From Bog-473 sp963730785 (GTDB taxonomy: Bacteria; Actinomycetota; Acidimicrobiia; Acidimicrobiales; RAAP-2): a stretch of 64,000 nt of DNA. Under the pieces are notes generated by a model. It was given only the letters and a program-made list of their open reading frames with translations. It had not been told where the DNA came from and made no database searches. The number at the start of each line of letters is the position of its first letter. The stretch's first letter is position 1. The DNA is taken from assembly GCA_963730785.1 (NCBI GenBank), contig CAVSTF010000010.1, positions 868,001 through 932,000 on the forward strand, given 5' to 3'. Position numbers and translations under genes: made by a program. Below are positions 39,371 through 49,577 of this stretch, one piece after another.

Positions 39371-39709
39371 CTAAGCCTCCTCTACATCCATCGACACAAT
39401 AAGGAACTCTTCCCCCGACAGCAGCTTCGTCTCGAAACTTTCGCAGCTACCGCAACAGAGGATGGGCATGTCCAATGTCGTGTGGACCCCGCACTTCTGG
39501 CACTCGACCACCGCGGGAACCTGCTCAATGACCAACTGGCACCCTTTGAGCTCTGTGTCGTCAGTCAGGACTTCCCAGCCGAACTGGAGCGCATCGGGCA
39601 CAGCCTGACGAAGATGACCGATGCGCACCGTCACTTGCGTCACTTGCTGACCCTCGGCGTACTTCCTTGTGGTGTCCACGATGGCTTCACATAGAGAGAG
39701 CTCATGCAT
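39371..39709 (-). CDS. hypA: Hydrogenase maturation nickel metallochaperone HypA
   Basis: Nickel chaperone that works with HypB. The ATG at 39709 gives the invariant MHELSLCEAIV start, in which the second residue His binds nickel; an upstream in-frame start at 39763 would spoil this. The zinc-binding cysteines are in VECQKCGV and LCCGSCES. 112 residues, normal for the family. It ends directly against the convergent Fur gene. Confidence 0.94.
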   Translation of the reverse strand: MHELSLCEAIVDTTRKYAEGQQVTQVTVRIGHLRQAVPDALQFGWEVLTDDTELKGCQLVIEQVPAVVECQKCGVHTTLDMPILCCGSCESFETKLLSGEEFLIVSMDVEEA

Positions 39710-39938
39710 CGGACGACCTCCGGCGCTCAGCATAACGGGCACGACTGATTCGGTCTCGGGCAATCACTTTTTCACCGCTTCGACCTGCTGGGCTGCTGCG
39801 CCGACTGCGCCGACTGCGCTGGCGGTACCTGGGGCCGTGGTTCCACGAGCACTTGGCCCGAGCGGGGCCTACTATGACGAACGGCGTGACTAAAAAGCAG
39901 CGCGCCGCCCTTCGGGGACGACATCACCAGGATCAGAC

Positions 39939-40740
39939 ATGGCAGCAACGGGTAATCCCCAGCGACATGTGACTCCAGGCACCGTGGCACCCGGAACCCT
40001 GCTCGATGCCGTGGTGGAGATGTCAGACGACGCCATCTTCACCTGCGATGCCGAGGGTTGCATCACCATGTGGAGCGCCACCGCGGAGCGACTGTTCGGC
40101 CGCTCAGCGAACGACGTCCTCGATGGGCCGCTCAACGTCCTGTTCGCCGAGCATCTCTGCCGTGAGGTGCGATCGGTGATCGCCACCGTGCTGGCCGGTG
40201 ACCGCATACGTCATTTCGAGACCGAGATGCTCCGGCCGGACGGCATGCCATTATCGGTGTCGCTGTCGCTCTGCCCACTACTCGACGAGGACAAGCTGAC
40301 GATCGGTTCGGTCGTGGTCGCCCGTGATGTGACCGAACAACGCTTGGCTCAGGCCACCCTGGCCGAAGTCGACGCCCGGCTCCAAGACGGCGAGGCGTTG
40401 GCCCACATCGGTAGCTGGCTCTGGGATCTGAGGACAGGCACGGTGCAATGGAGCACCGAGTTTCACCGGATTCACGGCGTGGATCCCCTCGAATTCGACG
40501 GAACGCTGGATTCCTTCCTCACCTGCATCCACCCGTCGGAGCGCGACGGCGTGCGGTCCGCCATGGTGGCATCGGTGGAATCGGGGCGACCGTTTGAGTA
40601 CGAATACCACGTCAATCACCCGGACCGATCGGTGCACACGGTGCAAGTGCGCGCCCAGCCGGCATTCGGATCGGCCGGAACCGCCGCTTGGTCTACGCGG
40701 GATCGGGCAAGACGTCAGTCGTGTCCGACCGGCGCCCTGA
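39939..40740 (+). CDS. PAS domain protein with two PAS modules
   Basis: A protein of about 266 residues with two PAS domains and no visible output domain. PAS 1 spans roughly residues 20-140 (EMSDDAIFTCDAEGCITMWS, then VVVARDVTEQRLAQATL). PAS 2 is of the PAS_3 type (IGSWLWDLRTGTVQWSTEFH, YEYHVNHPDRSVHTVQVRAQ). A frame change near 40675 restores a normal PAC end, LRGIGQDVSR, with a stop at 40738-40740. It may sense redox or a ligand and act through a partner. The 229 nt before it (39710-39938) show no further gene. Confidence 0.75.
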
Positions 40741-40746
40741 CCCCAC

Positions 40747-41457
40747 TCAACTGAAATTTCCTCGCGGGGCCTCTTCCAACTCAGCTTCCGCGTGCAATCG
40801 GACCCGCACGTCGGGGTAGATGCGCAGCATGAGGACCGTTGGCGACGGGATGGCGAACTCGCGGATGTCGAATACCTGCTCTCCGGAAATGACCAGGCGA
40901 CGGTCGGAGAGGGCCTCGACGTTCACGTTGCCCTGCGCTGGGCGGGTCACTCCGTGAATGGTCAGCTCCCCGGCCAGGCGGTACCGGGTCCCGGTTCCGC
41001 TGGCGGCACACTCCCGCAGCTCTACCGTGATGGTCCGGAATCGCCTGGCGTCAATGCGCCGCAGCAGCTCAGCGTCGTACAGCTTGTTGCCTGAGTTGAG
41101 TCCGGCCACATCGATGCTCAGGCGGCCCGTCGGTGACACGTCGGTGCGTAGAACGCCATCGATCACTTCCGCTTCGATTGAACCCGTGATACCGGCGGTT
41201 CCGAAACTGATCGGGCCAACGCTTGATCGCACCTCAATCAGGAGGGCTGAGCGTTCAGGCACCAGCCGGAATCGGGCCGGGCGCCGATCGGACTCGGCCG
41301 TGCCATCAATCGGTTGTACCTGGCGCGGTCGGCGCTGTCTCGCGGCTGTCTCCGCGTCGCTCGACGGCGTCGTCCGGAGCCGACTGGCATGAGCCGCCGT
41401 CGGCCACCCGAAGACGACGACACAGGCGACCAACCGACACCGAGGGCGGAAGTCCAC
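40747..41457 (-). CDS. YceI-like protein (paralogue 2)
   Basis: A YceI-fold protein of the same branch as those at 15857 and 49050. The core reads RFRLVPERSALLIEVRSSVG, then GLNSGNKLYDAELLRRIDAR, and the end EFAIPSPTVLMLRIYPDVRV. The start is uncertain: the open frame begins at 41457 with a possible signal-like stretch, but the domain itself begins near 41290. It follows the PadR gene by 27 nt on the same strand and is likely controlled with it. No cofactor-binding motif is visible. Confidence 0.75.
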   Translation of the reverse strand: MDFRPRCRLVACVVVFGWPTAAHASRLRTTPSSDAETAARQRRPRQVQPIDGTAESDRRPARFRLVPERSALLIEVRSSVGPISFGTAGITGSIEAEVIDGVLRTDVSPTGRLSIDVAGLNSGNKLYDAELLRRIDARRFRTITVELRECAASGTGTRYRLAGELTIHGVTRPAQGNVNVEALSDRRLVISGEQVFDIREFAIPSPTVLMLRIYPDVRVRLHAEAELEEAPRGNFS

Positions 41458-41484
41458 GCCCCCTCGACCTCGGCCAGGACGGCG

Positions 41485-41868
41485 TCACTGGTGCCCGGTG
41501 GCCTGGTATCGCCGCAGCGCCTGGCCCAAATAGTCGTGTTCCTCTTTGATCACACCCATCCACACCCGTAGGACGCGCTCCCCCGTCGGCGTCACGGCGT
41601 AGACCCGGCGGGCCGTGCCGGCGGTCGGGTTCTCAGAGGAGGCCTCGACCAAGCCGTCCTGCTCGAGTTGCGACAGCGCTCGATACACGGCAGGGCGATC
41701 GACGTGGCCGAAGTGGAATTCCTTCAGCCGAGGGACCAAGCCGTAGCCATAGCCGGGATGCTCCGAAAGGAGGAGCAGTATGGCGGGCAGGATGAAACGC
41801 CGGGGCGGCGCCAGTTCGAACCGCGATGCCCCATCCTCCGCAGCCACATTCGGCGTGGTGTTATTCAT
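41485..41868 (-). CDS. PadR family transcriptional regulator
   Basis: A 127-residue PadR-like winged-helix regulator starting MNNTTPNVAAEDGAS. The family pattern is seen in FILPAILLLLSEHPGYGYGL and DRPAVYRALSQLEQDGLVEA, with the wing ARRVYAVTPTGERVLRVWMG. It is divergent from the hydrogenase structural genes with 171 nt between, making it the prime candidate for their local regulator. Confidence 0.88.
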   Translation of the reverse strand: MNNTTPNVAAEDGASRFELAPPRRFILPAILLLLSEHPGYGYGLVPRLKEFHFGHVDRPAVYRALSQLEQDGLVEASSENPTAGTARRVYAVTPTGERVLRVWMGVIKEEHDYLGQALRRYQATGHQ

Positions 41869-41904
41869 GGGCGAATTTCATCCTTGCCCCGGCCATTAGG
41901 GGTG

Positions 41905-41919
41905 TCAATCGCGTATTGA
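41905..41919. promoter_or_regulatory. Inverted repeat TCAAT-N5-ATTGA in PadR-hydrogenase intergenic region
   Basis: A 5-bp perfect inverted repeat with a 5-nt spacer in an AT-richer patch, 36 nt upstream of the padR start and about 120 nt before the hydrogenase small subunit. It may be the operator of the PadR regulator or part of the divergent promoters. Short, so chance occurrence is possible. Confidence 0.4.
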
Positions 41920-42039
41920 TAATCCGGAACTCGTGAGGCCCGGCAGGATGGTCCGGATGGCCGGCAGAGCCCGGTGAGCGATGAGCGGGGGTGCAAAAGA
42001 CACTCATTTACGGGGACGGCCGAGGGGCGTATCACTAAC

Positions 42040-43144
<1,105 letters not shown>

Positions 43145-43148
43145 GACC

Positions 43149-44939
43149 ATGCCCACCAAGAAGTTCACCGAGGACGCCAACGGTCTGGTCGAGATGGCCT
43201 GGGACCCGATCACCCGAATCGTCGGCAGTCTGGGTATCTACACCAAGATCAACTTCGGCACCGGCAAGGTCGAGGAGTGCCACAGCACGTCGTCGATCTT
43301 CCGCGGCTACAGCATCTTCATGAAGGGCAAGGACCCGCGGGACGCCCACTTCATCACCAGCCGCATCTGCGGTATCTGCGGCGACAACCACGCCACCTGT
43401 TCGTGTTACGCCCAGAACATGGCCTACGGCGTGAAGCCGCCGGCGCTGGGCGAGCAGATCGTCAACCTCGGCGAAGCGGCTGAGTACATGTTCGACCACA
43501 ACATCTTCCAGGAGAACCTGGTCGGGGTGGACTTCTGCGAGAAGATGGTGGCGGAGACCAACCCGGGCGTGCTGGAGCAGGCCAACCGGACCGAGTCACC
43601 GCATGCGGCCGAACATGGCTACAAGACCATCGGCGACATCATGCGCGCGCTGAACCCGTTCTCGGGTGACTTCTACCGCGAGGCGCTGCAGGTCTCGCGG
43701 TACACCCGTGAGATGTTCTGCCTCATGGAGGGGCGCCACGTGCACCCGTCCACGTTGTACCCGGGCGGCGTCGGCACCACGGCCACCATCCAGCTCTTCA
43801 CCGATTACTACACCCGGTTGATGCGGTACGTGGAGTTCATGAAGCGGGTCGTGCCGCTGCACGATGACCTCTTCGACTTCTGGTACGAGGCCCTGCCGGG
43901 CTACGAGGAAGTCGGACGCCGACGCATTTTGCTGAATTGCTGGGGCGCCTTCCAGGATCCCAACGTGTGCAACTTCGACTACAAGGACATGACCAAGTGG
44001 GGCCGGGCCATGGGCGTGACCCCGGGCATCGTGGTGGACGGCAAGCTCGTCACCAACGACCTGGTGGAGATCAACCTGGGCATCCGGATTCTGCTCGGCC
44101 ACTCCTTCTACGACGACTGGGAAGACCAGGAGATGTTCGTCACCAAGGACCCGCTGGGCAACCCGGTTGACCGCCGTCACCCCTGGAACCAGCACACCAA
44201 CCCCCAGCCCCAAAAGCGCGACTTCGACGGCAACTACAGCTGGGTCATGTCACCGCGTTGGTTCGACGGCAAGGACCACCTGGCCCTCGACACCGGTGGT
44301 GGGCCCATCGCCCGCCTGTGGTCGACGGCGCTGTCGGCCCTGGTCAACACCGATCACATCCAGGCCACCGGCAACAGCGTGAAGATCCATCTGCCCAAGA
44401 CGGCGCTCAAGGGCCCGGTGGACTTCGAGTGGAAGGTGCCGCAGTGGTCCAACGCCATTGAGCGCGACCGGGCCCGGACCTACTTCCAGGCCTACGCCGC
44501 GGCGTCGGCTCTGGACTTCATTGAGCTGGCGTTGAAGGACGTGCGGGCGGGCAACACCAAGACGTGGGAGCCCTTCGAGGTGCCCGACGAGGGCATCGGC
44601 TGCGGCTTCACCGAAGCGGTGCGGGGTGTGCTGTCGCACCACATGGTCATCAAGGGCGGCAAGATCGCCAACTACCACCCCTACCCACCCACGCCATGGA
44701 ACGCCAACCCTCGAGACTCCTTCGGCACGCCCGGACCCTACGAGGACGCGGTACAGAACACGCCGATCTTCGAGGAGAACTCCCGGGACAACTTCAAGGG
44801 CATCGACATCATGCGGGCGGTGCGCAGCTTCGACCCGTGCCTGCCGTGTGGGGTGCACATGTACTTGGGCAAGGGCAAGGTGCTGAAGAAGCTCCACTCC
44901 CCAACGCAGGTGGCCAATCCCGAAGAACTGGCCTTCTGA
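43149..44939 (+). CDS. hhyL: [NiFe]-hydrogenase large subunit, group 1h
   Basis: The catalytic subunit (596 residues, intact) that splits H2 at a Ni-Fe centre. The N-terminal ligand motif RICGICGDNHATC is at about residues 72-84 and the C-terminal motif DPCLPCGVH at about 562-570. The remaining 26-residue tail after that His should be removed by the protease encoded at 48307. The start ATG follows GGAGG at the small-subunit stop. This group is known to oxidise H2 at atmospheric concentration in actinobacteria. The absence of breaks in 1.8 kb contrasts with many neighbours. Confidence 0.96.
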   Translation: MPTKKFTEDANGLVEMAWDPITRIVGSLGIYTKINFGTGKVEECHSTSSIFRGYSIFMKGKDPRDAHFITSRICGICGDNHATCSCYAQNMAYGVKPPALGEQIVNLGEAAEYMFDHNIFQENLVGVDFCEKMVAETNPGVLEQANRTESPHAAEHGYKTIGDIMRALNPFSGDFYREALQVSRYTREMFCLMEGRHVHPSTLYPGGVGTTATIQLFTDYYTRLMRYVEFMKRVVPLHDDLFDFWYEALPGYEEVGRRRILLNCWGAFQDPNVCNFDYKDMTKWGRAMGVTPGIVVDGKLVTNDLVEINLGIRILLGHSFYDDWEDQEMFVTKDPLGNPVDRRHPWNQHTNPQPQKRDFDGNYSWVMSPRWFDGKDHLALDTGGGPIARLWSTALSALVNTDHIQATGNSVKIHLPKTALKGPVDFEWKVPQWSNAIERDRARTYFQAYAAASALDFIELALKDVRAGNTKTWEPFEVPDEGIGCGFTEAVRGVLSHHMVIKGGKIANYHPYPPTPWNANPRDSFGTPGPYEDAVQNTPIFEENSRDNFKGIDIMRAVRSFDPCLPCGVHMYLGKGKVLKKLHSPTQVANPEELAF

Positions 44940-44952
44940 GCACCGGGGACGG

Positions 44953-45522
44953 ATGCCTACTGAACCGCAGAACCTCCGGGCTACCGGCGATCGGATTGAG
45001 CAGGCACTGGACGAGCTGCACTCGACCGCCGATCCGCGCACCATCAACCTGGCCGAGGAACTCCTCCGCCTGGTCTCCGAGCTCTACGGCGCCGGGTTCG
45101 CCCGGGCGGTGGAGCTGGCCCAGGAACACGCGCCCGGTTTGATCGCCGCCTTCGTCGAAGACGAGCTGGTGGCCAGCCTGCTGCTGGTGCAAGGCCTCCA
45201 TCCGGAGTCGCTGGACAACCGGGTGGAGGCGGCGCTGGTCTCGGTGCGACCGTTCCTGGCCCAACACGGCGGCGACGTCGAGTTGCTGGGCATCGACGAG
45301 GAGCTCGGCGCGGTCAAGCTCCGGCTGTTGGGGAGCTGCGACGGTTGCCCCTCCTCGGCCAGCACCCTGCAGGGCGCCGTCGAGGTGGCCATTGTCGAGG
45401 CGGCACCCGAGATCACCCGCATTGTGGTTGAGGAGCCCACGCCGGTATTGGTGAGCACGCCGATCGCGCTGGGCACCAAGCCGATGTACGAGGAGTGCCC
45501 GGCGGAGGTGTCCGGAGGATGA
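44953..45522 (+). CDS. NifU-like domain protein of the hydrogenase operon
   Basis: A 189-residue protein whose C-terminal half is a NifU-like iron-sulfur scaffold domain (VSVRPFLAQHGGDVELLGID, then LLGSCDGCPSSASTLQGAVE with the CxxC). The N-terminal half is helical and has no recognised domain. Related proteins occur in actinobacterial group 1h operons, where they may help to assemble or relay electrons from the clusters; that role is inferred. The ATG overlaps the next gene's start by 4 nt at its stop. Confidence 0.87.
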   Translation: MPTEPQNLRATGDRIEQALDELHSTADPRTINLAEELLRLVSELYGAGFARAVELAQEHAPGLIAAFVEDELVASLLLVQGLHPESLDNRVEAALVSVRPFLAQHGGDVELLGIDEELGAVKLRLLGSCDGCPSSASTLQGAVEVAIVEAAPEITRIVVEEPTPVLVSTPIALGTKPMYEECPAEVSGG

Positions 45523-46181
45523 CCGAACCACTCGCCGTGCTGCAGCGCATTCGCCAGACCCAACCCCGGGAGATCCCGCGGGCGGGCGAAGTGTGCGAGC
45601 TGTGCGCCGAGCCGATCAGCGACGAGCATGGTCACCTGGTTGACATTTCGGCCCGCAACCTCATGTGCGCCTGCCGGGGCTGCTACCTGTTGTTCACCTC
45701 GGACGGCGCCGGGGGCGGCCACTTCCGGGCCGTCCCGGACCGCTACCTGGCCTTCCCCGACTTCACGTTGTCACCCGGTCAGTGGGACAACCTGCAGATC
45801 CCGGTCAGCGTGGCCTTCTTCTTTCTGAACTCGGCGCTGGACCGGGTGGCTGCGTTCTACCCGGGGCCAGCCGGCGCCACCGAGTCAGAACTGCCGCTCG
45901 ATACGTGGGCCGAAGTGGTCGAGGCCAACCCATCCCTGTCATCGCTGCAGCCCGATGTCGAGGCCTTCCTGGTCCGCTCCAAGCCCGACCGGGGCGGTAC
46001 CGAGTGCTACATCGTGCCCATCGATGTCTGTTACGAGTTGGTCGGCTATTTGCGCCAGTTGTGGCGAGGCTTCGACGGGGGCAAGGAAGCCAACGCCAAG
46101 CTCGAATCCTTCTTTGTCGATGTGCGACGGCGGGCAGGCGGAGCCGGAGCGGCCGGAGCGGCCGGAGCGGCGGGGCCATGA
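45519..46181 (+). CDS. DUF5947 family protein, hydrogenase-associated
   Basis: A 220-residue protein of the DUF5947 type found in actinobacterial hydrogenase loci. Two Cys pairs are visible in VCELCAEPI and MCACRGCYLLF, suggesting metal or cluster binding. The middle QIPVSVAFFFLNSALDRVAA and the C-terminal PIDVCYELVGYLRQLWRGFD are typical. The last 12 residues are a Gly-Ala repeat encoded by a 9-nt tandem repeat. Function unproven. Start and stop overlap both neighbours by 4 nt. Confidence 0.85.
   Translation: MTEPLAVLQRIRQTQPREIPRAGEVCELCAEPISDEHGHLVDISARNLMCACRGCYLLFTSDGAGGGHFRAVPDRYLAFPDFTLSPGQWDNLQIPVSVAFFFLNSALDRVAAFYPGPAGATESELPLDTWAEVVEANPSLSSLQPDVEAFLVRSKPDRGGTECYIVPIDVCYELVGYLRQLWRGFDGGKEANAKLESFFVDVRRRAGGAGAAGAAGAAGP
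46146..46172 (+). repeat. 9-nt tandem repeat in DUF5947 gene
   Basis: Three copies of GGAGCGGCC (last base of the third differs) encode a Gly-Ala-Ala tail just before the stop of the DUF5947 gene. Confidence 0.75.
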
Positions 46182-46819
46182 GCAGCCTGTCCTTCCAGGT
46201 GCTGGGCGCAGCGGCCGAACCTCATGCGGCCGTCCCGACCATCATGTTGCGCGTCCGCGTCGAGGAGGCCGACGGCTTCAGCATCCATGCCCTGGCCCTG
46301 CGCTGCCAAATCCGCATCGAGCCCCAGCGGCGGCGCTACAACGCCCTGGAGGAAGAGCGCCTCTACGAACTGTTCGGTGACACGCCGCATTGGGGCGACT
46401 CGCTCCGACCTTTTCTGTGGACGCACGTGTCGACGACGCTGGGCCGGTTCGACGGCACGCTGGAGTTCGACCTGCCGATCGAGTGCACCTATGACTTCGA
46501 TGTCGCCGGGGCCAAATACCTGCACGGGTTGGCCGAAGGCGACATCCCGCTCATTCTCCTGTTCTCGGGCACCGTCTACCGGCGGGGCGAATCGGGCTTC
46601 TCGGCCGAACCGCTCTCGTGGTCCTCCGAGGCGTCCTACAAGATGCCGGTATCGGTATGGCGGGGCATGATGGATCTCTACTTCCCCAACAGCGGCTGGA
46701 TCCGGGTCCAACGCGACACGCTCGATGCGCTGCAGCGCTTCCGGGCCCACCGTGGCCTGCCCACCTGGGACCAGGCCTTCGAGCAGCTGCTCAAGGAAGC
46801 CGGTGAGGACGGGCCATGA
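46178..46819 (+). CDS. DUF6084 family protein, hydrogenase-associated
   Basis: A 213-residue protein starting MSSLSFQVLGAAAEPHAAVP. Family-like segments are ALRCQIRIEPQRRRYNALEE, RPFLWTHVSTTLGRFDGTLE and SWSSEASYKMPVSVWRGMMD. No cysteine cluster is evident, and a beta-rich fold is likely. It always accompanies group 1h hydrogenases in the loci I recall; the role is unknown. Coupled to both neighbours by ATGA overlaps. Confidence 0.83.
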   Translation: MSSLSFQVLGAAAEPHAAVPTIMLRVRVEEADGFSIHALALRCQIRIEPQRRRYNALEEERLYELFGDTPHWGDSLRPFLWTHVSTTLGRFDGTLEFDLPIECTYDFDVAGAKYLHGLAEGDIPLILLFSGTVYRRGESGFSAEPLSWSSEASYKMPVSVWRGMMDLYFPNSGWIRVQRDTLDALQRFRAHRGLPTWDQAFEQLLKEAGEDGP

Positions 46820-48310
46820 GCGACCGGCCCGACCTGAGTGACGTGACTGAGGTGACTGGCGTGGTTGACGTGGGCGACCGCTTCGCCACCGCCCGCACGG
46901 TGGCCGACGCCGTGCTCTACGAGGGGTACGTGCTCTATCCCTATCGGGCCTCGTCCCGCAAGAACCAGGTCCGATTCCAATGGGGTGTCCTGACACCACG
47001 GCTATTCGCCGAGGCGGAGGGATCCGAGCGCTGGTCCATGAGGACCGAGTGCTTGGTCGAGCCCGGTGTTGGGACTGGAGCTGTTGTTGAGGACGAACCG
47101 GTCATACACGTCCGCATCCGCTGCCTCCAGGCCCAGCACCGGAGCATCGAAGGCACCGCAGACGGCGGCGACTTTGCGCCGGTGGACTACCTGGAGATCG
47201 ACGGCACCTTGCACGTCGACTGGGACGAGGCGGTCGATCAGGTCGTCGACCTGGCCCCGCTGTCGTTGTCCGGGGACGCCGAGCTGGCCGAGACCTTCTC
47301 TTTTCCTGGCGGCACGAGAGACCGAGCTGATCACCTCGGCCGACGGCGCCGTGGTTGGTCGGTTCGTGCGACAGCGCGAGTCCATCGAAGGATCGGTGCG
47401 GTTGGCGGTCGGACGACCCGATGCCACGCTCCCCTACCGGACCGTGTCGGTCACGGTCGAGAACACCACGGCCTGGACGGGCGGTGGCCGGCACCGTGAC
47501 GATGCCATGGGTCACAGCCTGATTGCCGTGCACACCATGCTGGCGGTGGACAACGGCCGCTTCATTTCGCTGCTCGATCCACCACCCGAAGCCGAGTCGG
47601 TCGTCGGCGCCTGCCGCAGCGACGGTGCCTATCCGGTGCTCATCGGAGCCGACGATGTCGTGCTGGCCTCGCCCATCATCCTCTACGACCATCCCGAGGT
47701 GGCCGAACAGAGCCCGGGCGATCTCTACGACTCCCTCGAGATCGACGAGATCCTGGCCCTGCGGGTCATGACGCTGACCGACCAGGAAAAGTCCGAGGCC
47801 CGCGGCACCGACCCCCGGGCCGCCGCCATCATCGATCGTTGTGACGAGATGTCGGCCGAGACACTGAGCCAGCTGCACGGCCAGATGAAGCCGGTCACGC
47901 CATTCTCCTCGCCATCGCCATCGCCATCGTCCTCGCCCTCCTTCGATCTCGACTTCGGCGAGATCCCGCAGTTCGGCGCGGTGCCGAGTGCCGAACCTCC
48001 CTGGTGGGACCCCGAAGTCGATGCCTCCTACGACCCGTGGACCGAGTCGGTGTGGGTGGCCGGCGTGGAGATCACCAAGGGCAGTGCGGTCCGGCTGCGG
48101 CCGTCGCATCGAGCCGACGCGCATGACATCTTCCTGGCCGGCATGGCGGCGACGGTGGCCGGCGTGTTCAGCGATGTCGACGGCGACCAGCACGTGGCGG
48201 TCACGGTCGACGACGACCCGGCCACCCAGGAACTGCTGTGGCAGGGCCGCTTCCTGTTCTTCCACCCCGACGAGGTGGAGCCCCTGGTCGATCAGGATCA
48301 GTCCCGATGA
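46816..48310 (+). CDS. Large uncharacterised hydrogenase-operon protein, frameshifted
   Basis: A protein of about 497 residues that I know only as a conserved companion of actinobacterial group 1h hydrogenases. It starts MSDRPDLSDVTEVTGVVDVG and shows VLYEGYVLYPYRASSRKNQV, GHSLIAVHTMLAVDNGRFIS, VLIGADDVVLASPIILYDHP and GTDPRAAAIIDRCDEMSAET. A Ser/Pro linker near residue 370 separates a C-terminal domain (PWWDPEVDASYDPWTESVWV, RLRPSHRADAHDIFLAGMAA). One frame change near 47300. No catalytic motif recognised. Coupled by 4-nt overlaps at both ends. Confidence 0.8.
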
Positions 48311-48819
48311 GCGGCGGCGTGCTGGTGGCCGGCATCGGCAACATCTTCCAAACTGACGACGCCTTCGGTGTCGAAGTGGCCAATCGGTTATCCACCCGGG
48401 CGCTGCCTGCTGGGGTCCGGGTGGAGGACTTCGGGATCCGGGGATTGCACCTGGCCTACGAATTGCTGAACGGGTACGACGGACTGGTGCTGATCGATGC
48501 CGTGCCCATGGGCGAGCCGGCCGGCACCCTGGCCATCATCGAGCCGGAAGTCGAGCCGAGCGGACGGCGCGACGCACCCGTGGTCGATGCCCACACCATG
48601 AGCCCCGATGCGGTGCTGGCCAGCCTGGCCGGCCTGGGCGGATCGGTCGAAAAGATCTTCATCGTCGGCTGCCAGCCGGCCAACCTGCAGGAGGGCATGG
48701 GGCTCACCGCTCCGGTCGCCGCCGCGGTCGATGCCGCAGTCGACATGTGCCTGGCACTCGTCTCCGACCTCGTCACACCCGTTGGCGTCACACCCACTGG
48801 AAAGGGGAGCCACTCATGA
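48307..48819 (+). CDS. Hydrogenase maturation protease
   Basis: A 170-residue endopeptidase of the HyaD/HybD type that removes the C-terminal tail of the large subunit after nickel insertion. The N-terminal GIGNIFQTDDAFGVEVANRL contains the nickel-sensing acidic residue, and the second Asp is in GYDGLVLIDAVPMGEPAGTL. The His of the nickel site is in DAHTMSPDAVLAS. The gene is intact and coupled to its neighbours by ATGA overlaps. Confidence 0.92.
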   Translation: MSGGVLVAGIGNIFQTDDAFGVEVANRLSTRALPAGVRVEDFGIRGLHLAYELLNGYDGLVLIDAVPMGEPAGTLAIIEPEVEPSGRRDAPVVDAHTMSPDAVLASLAGLGGSVEKIFIVGCQPANLQEGMGLTAPVAAAVDAAVDMCLALVSDLVTPVGVTPTGKGSHS

Positions 48820-48920
48820 TCCGCCGATTCTTCGCCTCACTCATCCTGGCCGCTGTCGTCGGTCTCGTCATCAAGTCGCTTCCCGACATCGCGCGGTACC
48901 TGAAAATGAGGGAGATGTAG
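48816..48920 (+). CDS. Microprotein 1, single membrane helix (DUF6893-like)
   Basis: A 34-residue protein (MIRRFFASLILAAVVGLVIK, then SLPDIARYLKMREM). It has a positively charged N-terminus, one membrane helix and a basic end. The ATG overlaps the protease stop. A second copy of the same design follows 4 nt later, and both share the LPDIARY motif. Possibly a membrane anchor or assembly factor for the hydrogenase complex; this is inference. Confidence 0.75.
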   Translation: MIRRFFASLILAAVVGLVIKSLPDIARYLKMREM

Positions 48921-48924
48921 AGAG

Positions 48925-49044
48925 ATGAACATTCTGGGTTACGTGTTTCTGGCGGTCATCGCGGTCGGCGTCGTCATCGCGCTTGTGTTGTTCGTCGCCG
49001 CCCTACCCGATATCGCCCGTTATCGCCGGATCCGGCGGATGTAG
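48925..49044 (+). CDS. Microprotein 2, single membrane helix (DUF6893-like)
   Basis: A 39-residue protein starting MNILGYVFLAVIAVGVVIAL with one long membrane helix and the end ALPDIARYRRIRRM, which shares the LPDIARY motif and basic tail with microprotein 1. An AGAGAG purine stretch precedes the ATG. The tandem pair suggests duplication and perhaps a heterodimer in the membrane. Confidence 0.75.
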   Translation: MNILGYVFLAVIAVGVVIALVLFVAALPDIARYRRIRRM

Positions 49045-49049
49045 GGCGG

Positions 49050-49572
49050 GTGGCCCGGTACGTGATTGCTCCTGAACGTTCGCAGTTGTGGATCGAAGCC
49101 CGGTCCAACATCCACCCGATCCACTCCAGTACCGACGGTCTGGAAGGTTTCGTCGAGATCGAATTCGAGGCCGCCGGTGAGGTGAAAGTGGATCCGAATC
49201 CGGCCGGCCGCATCTCATTGGCGGTCAGCAAAATCAGCTCGGGCAACCGCATGGAGGACCGGGAACTGCAACGACGGATCGACTCCCGCCGCTTCCCCAC
49301 CATTGAGGGAGTGCTCGGCGCCGTGACCCGCTCCGACGAGGACGGCACCTATCACGTCAGCGGCGACATCACCTTCCGTGGCGTGTCGCAGCACCATGAG
49401 GATCTCATGCAGATCAAGCAGCATCGATGAGCAGACGATCGAGCTGGCCGGGAAGTCGCGCTTCGACATTCGGGACTTCGGCATGGAGCCGCCCAAATTG
49501 CTCATGGCCAAGGTCGAACCAGAAGTGGACATCCGCGTCGCCATCGTCGCCGTACGAGAAGCCGGAGGGTAA
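49050..49572 (+). CDS. YceI-like protein (paralogue 3), in hydrogenase operon
   Basis: A YceI-fold protein of about 173 residues with no signal peptide, starting with GTG 5 nt after microprotein 2. It reads YVIAPERSQLWIEARSNIHP, then KISSGNRMEDRELQRRIDSR, and the end FRGVSQHHEDLMQ joined after a frame change near 49420 to SRFDIRDFGMEPPKLLMAKV. Its place between the microproteins and hypC ties this uncharacterised branch to hydrogenase function, perhaps as a quinone or lipid carrier, since YceI proteins bind isoprenoids. Confidence 0.8.
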
Positions 49573-49577
49573 CCAAC

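Noticed and set aside
47102..48265. Long minus-strand ORF of 387 codons in the hydrogenase operon
   Set aside because: Antisense shadow of the conserved hydrogenase-associated protein; low-complexity translation.
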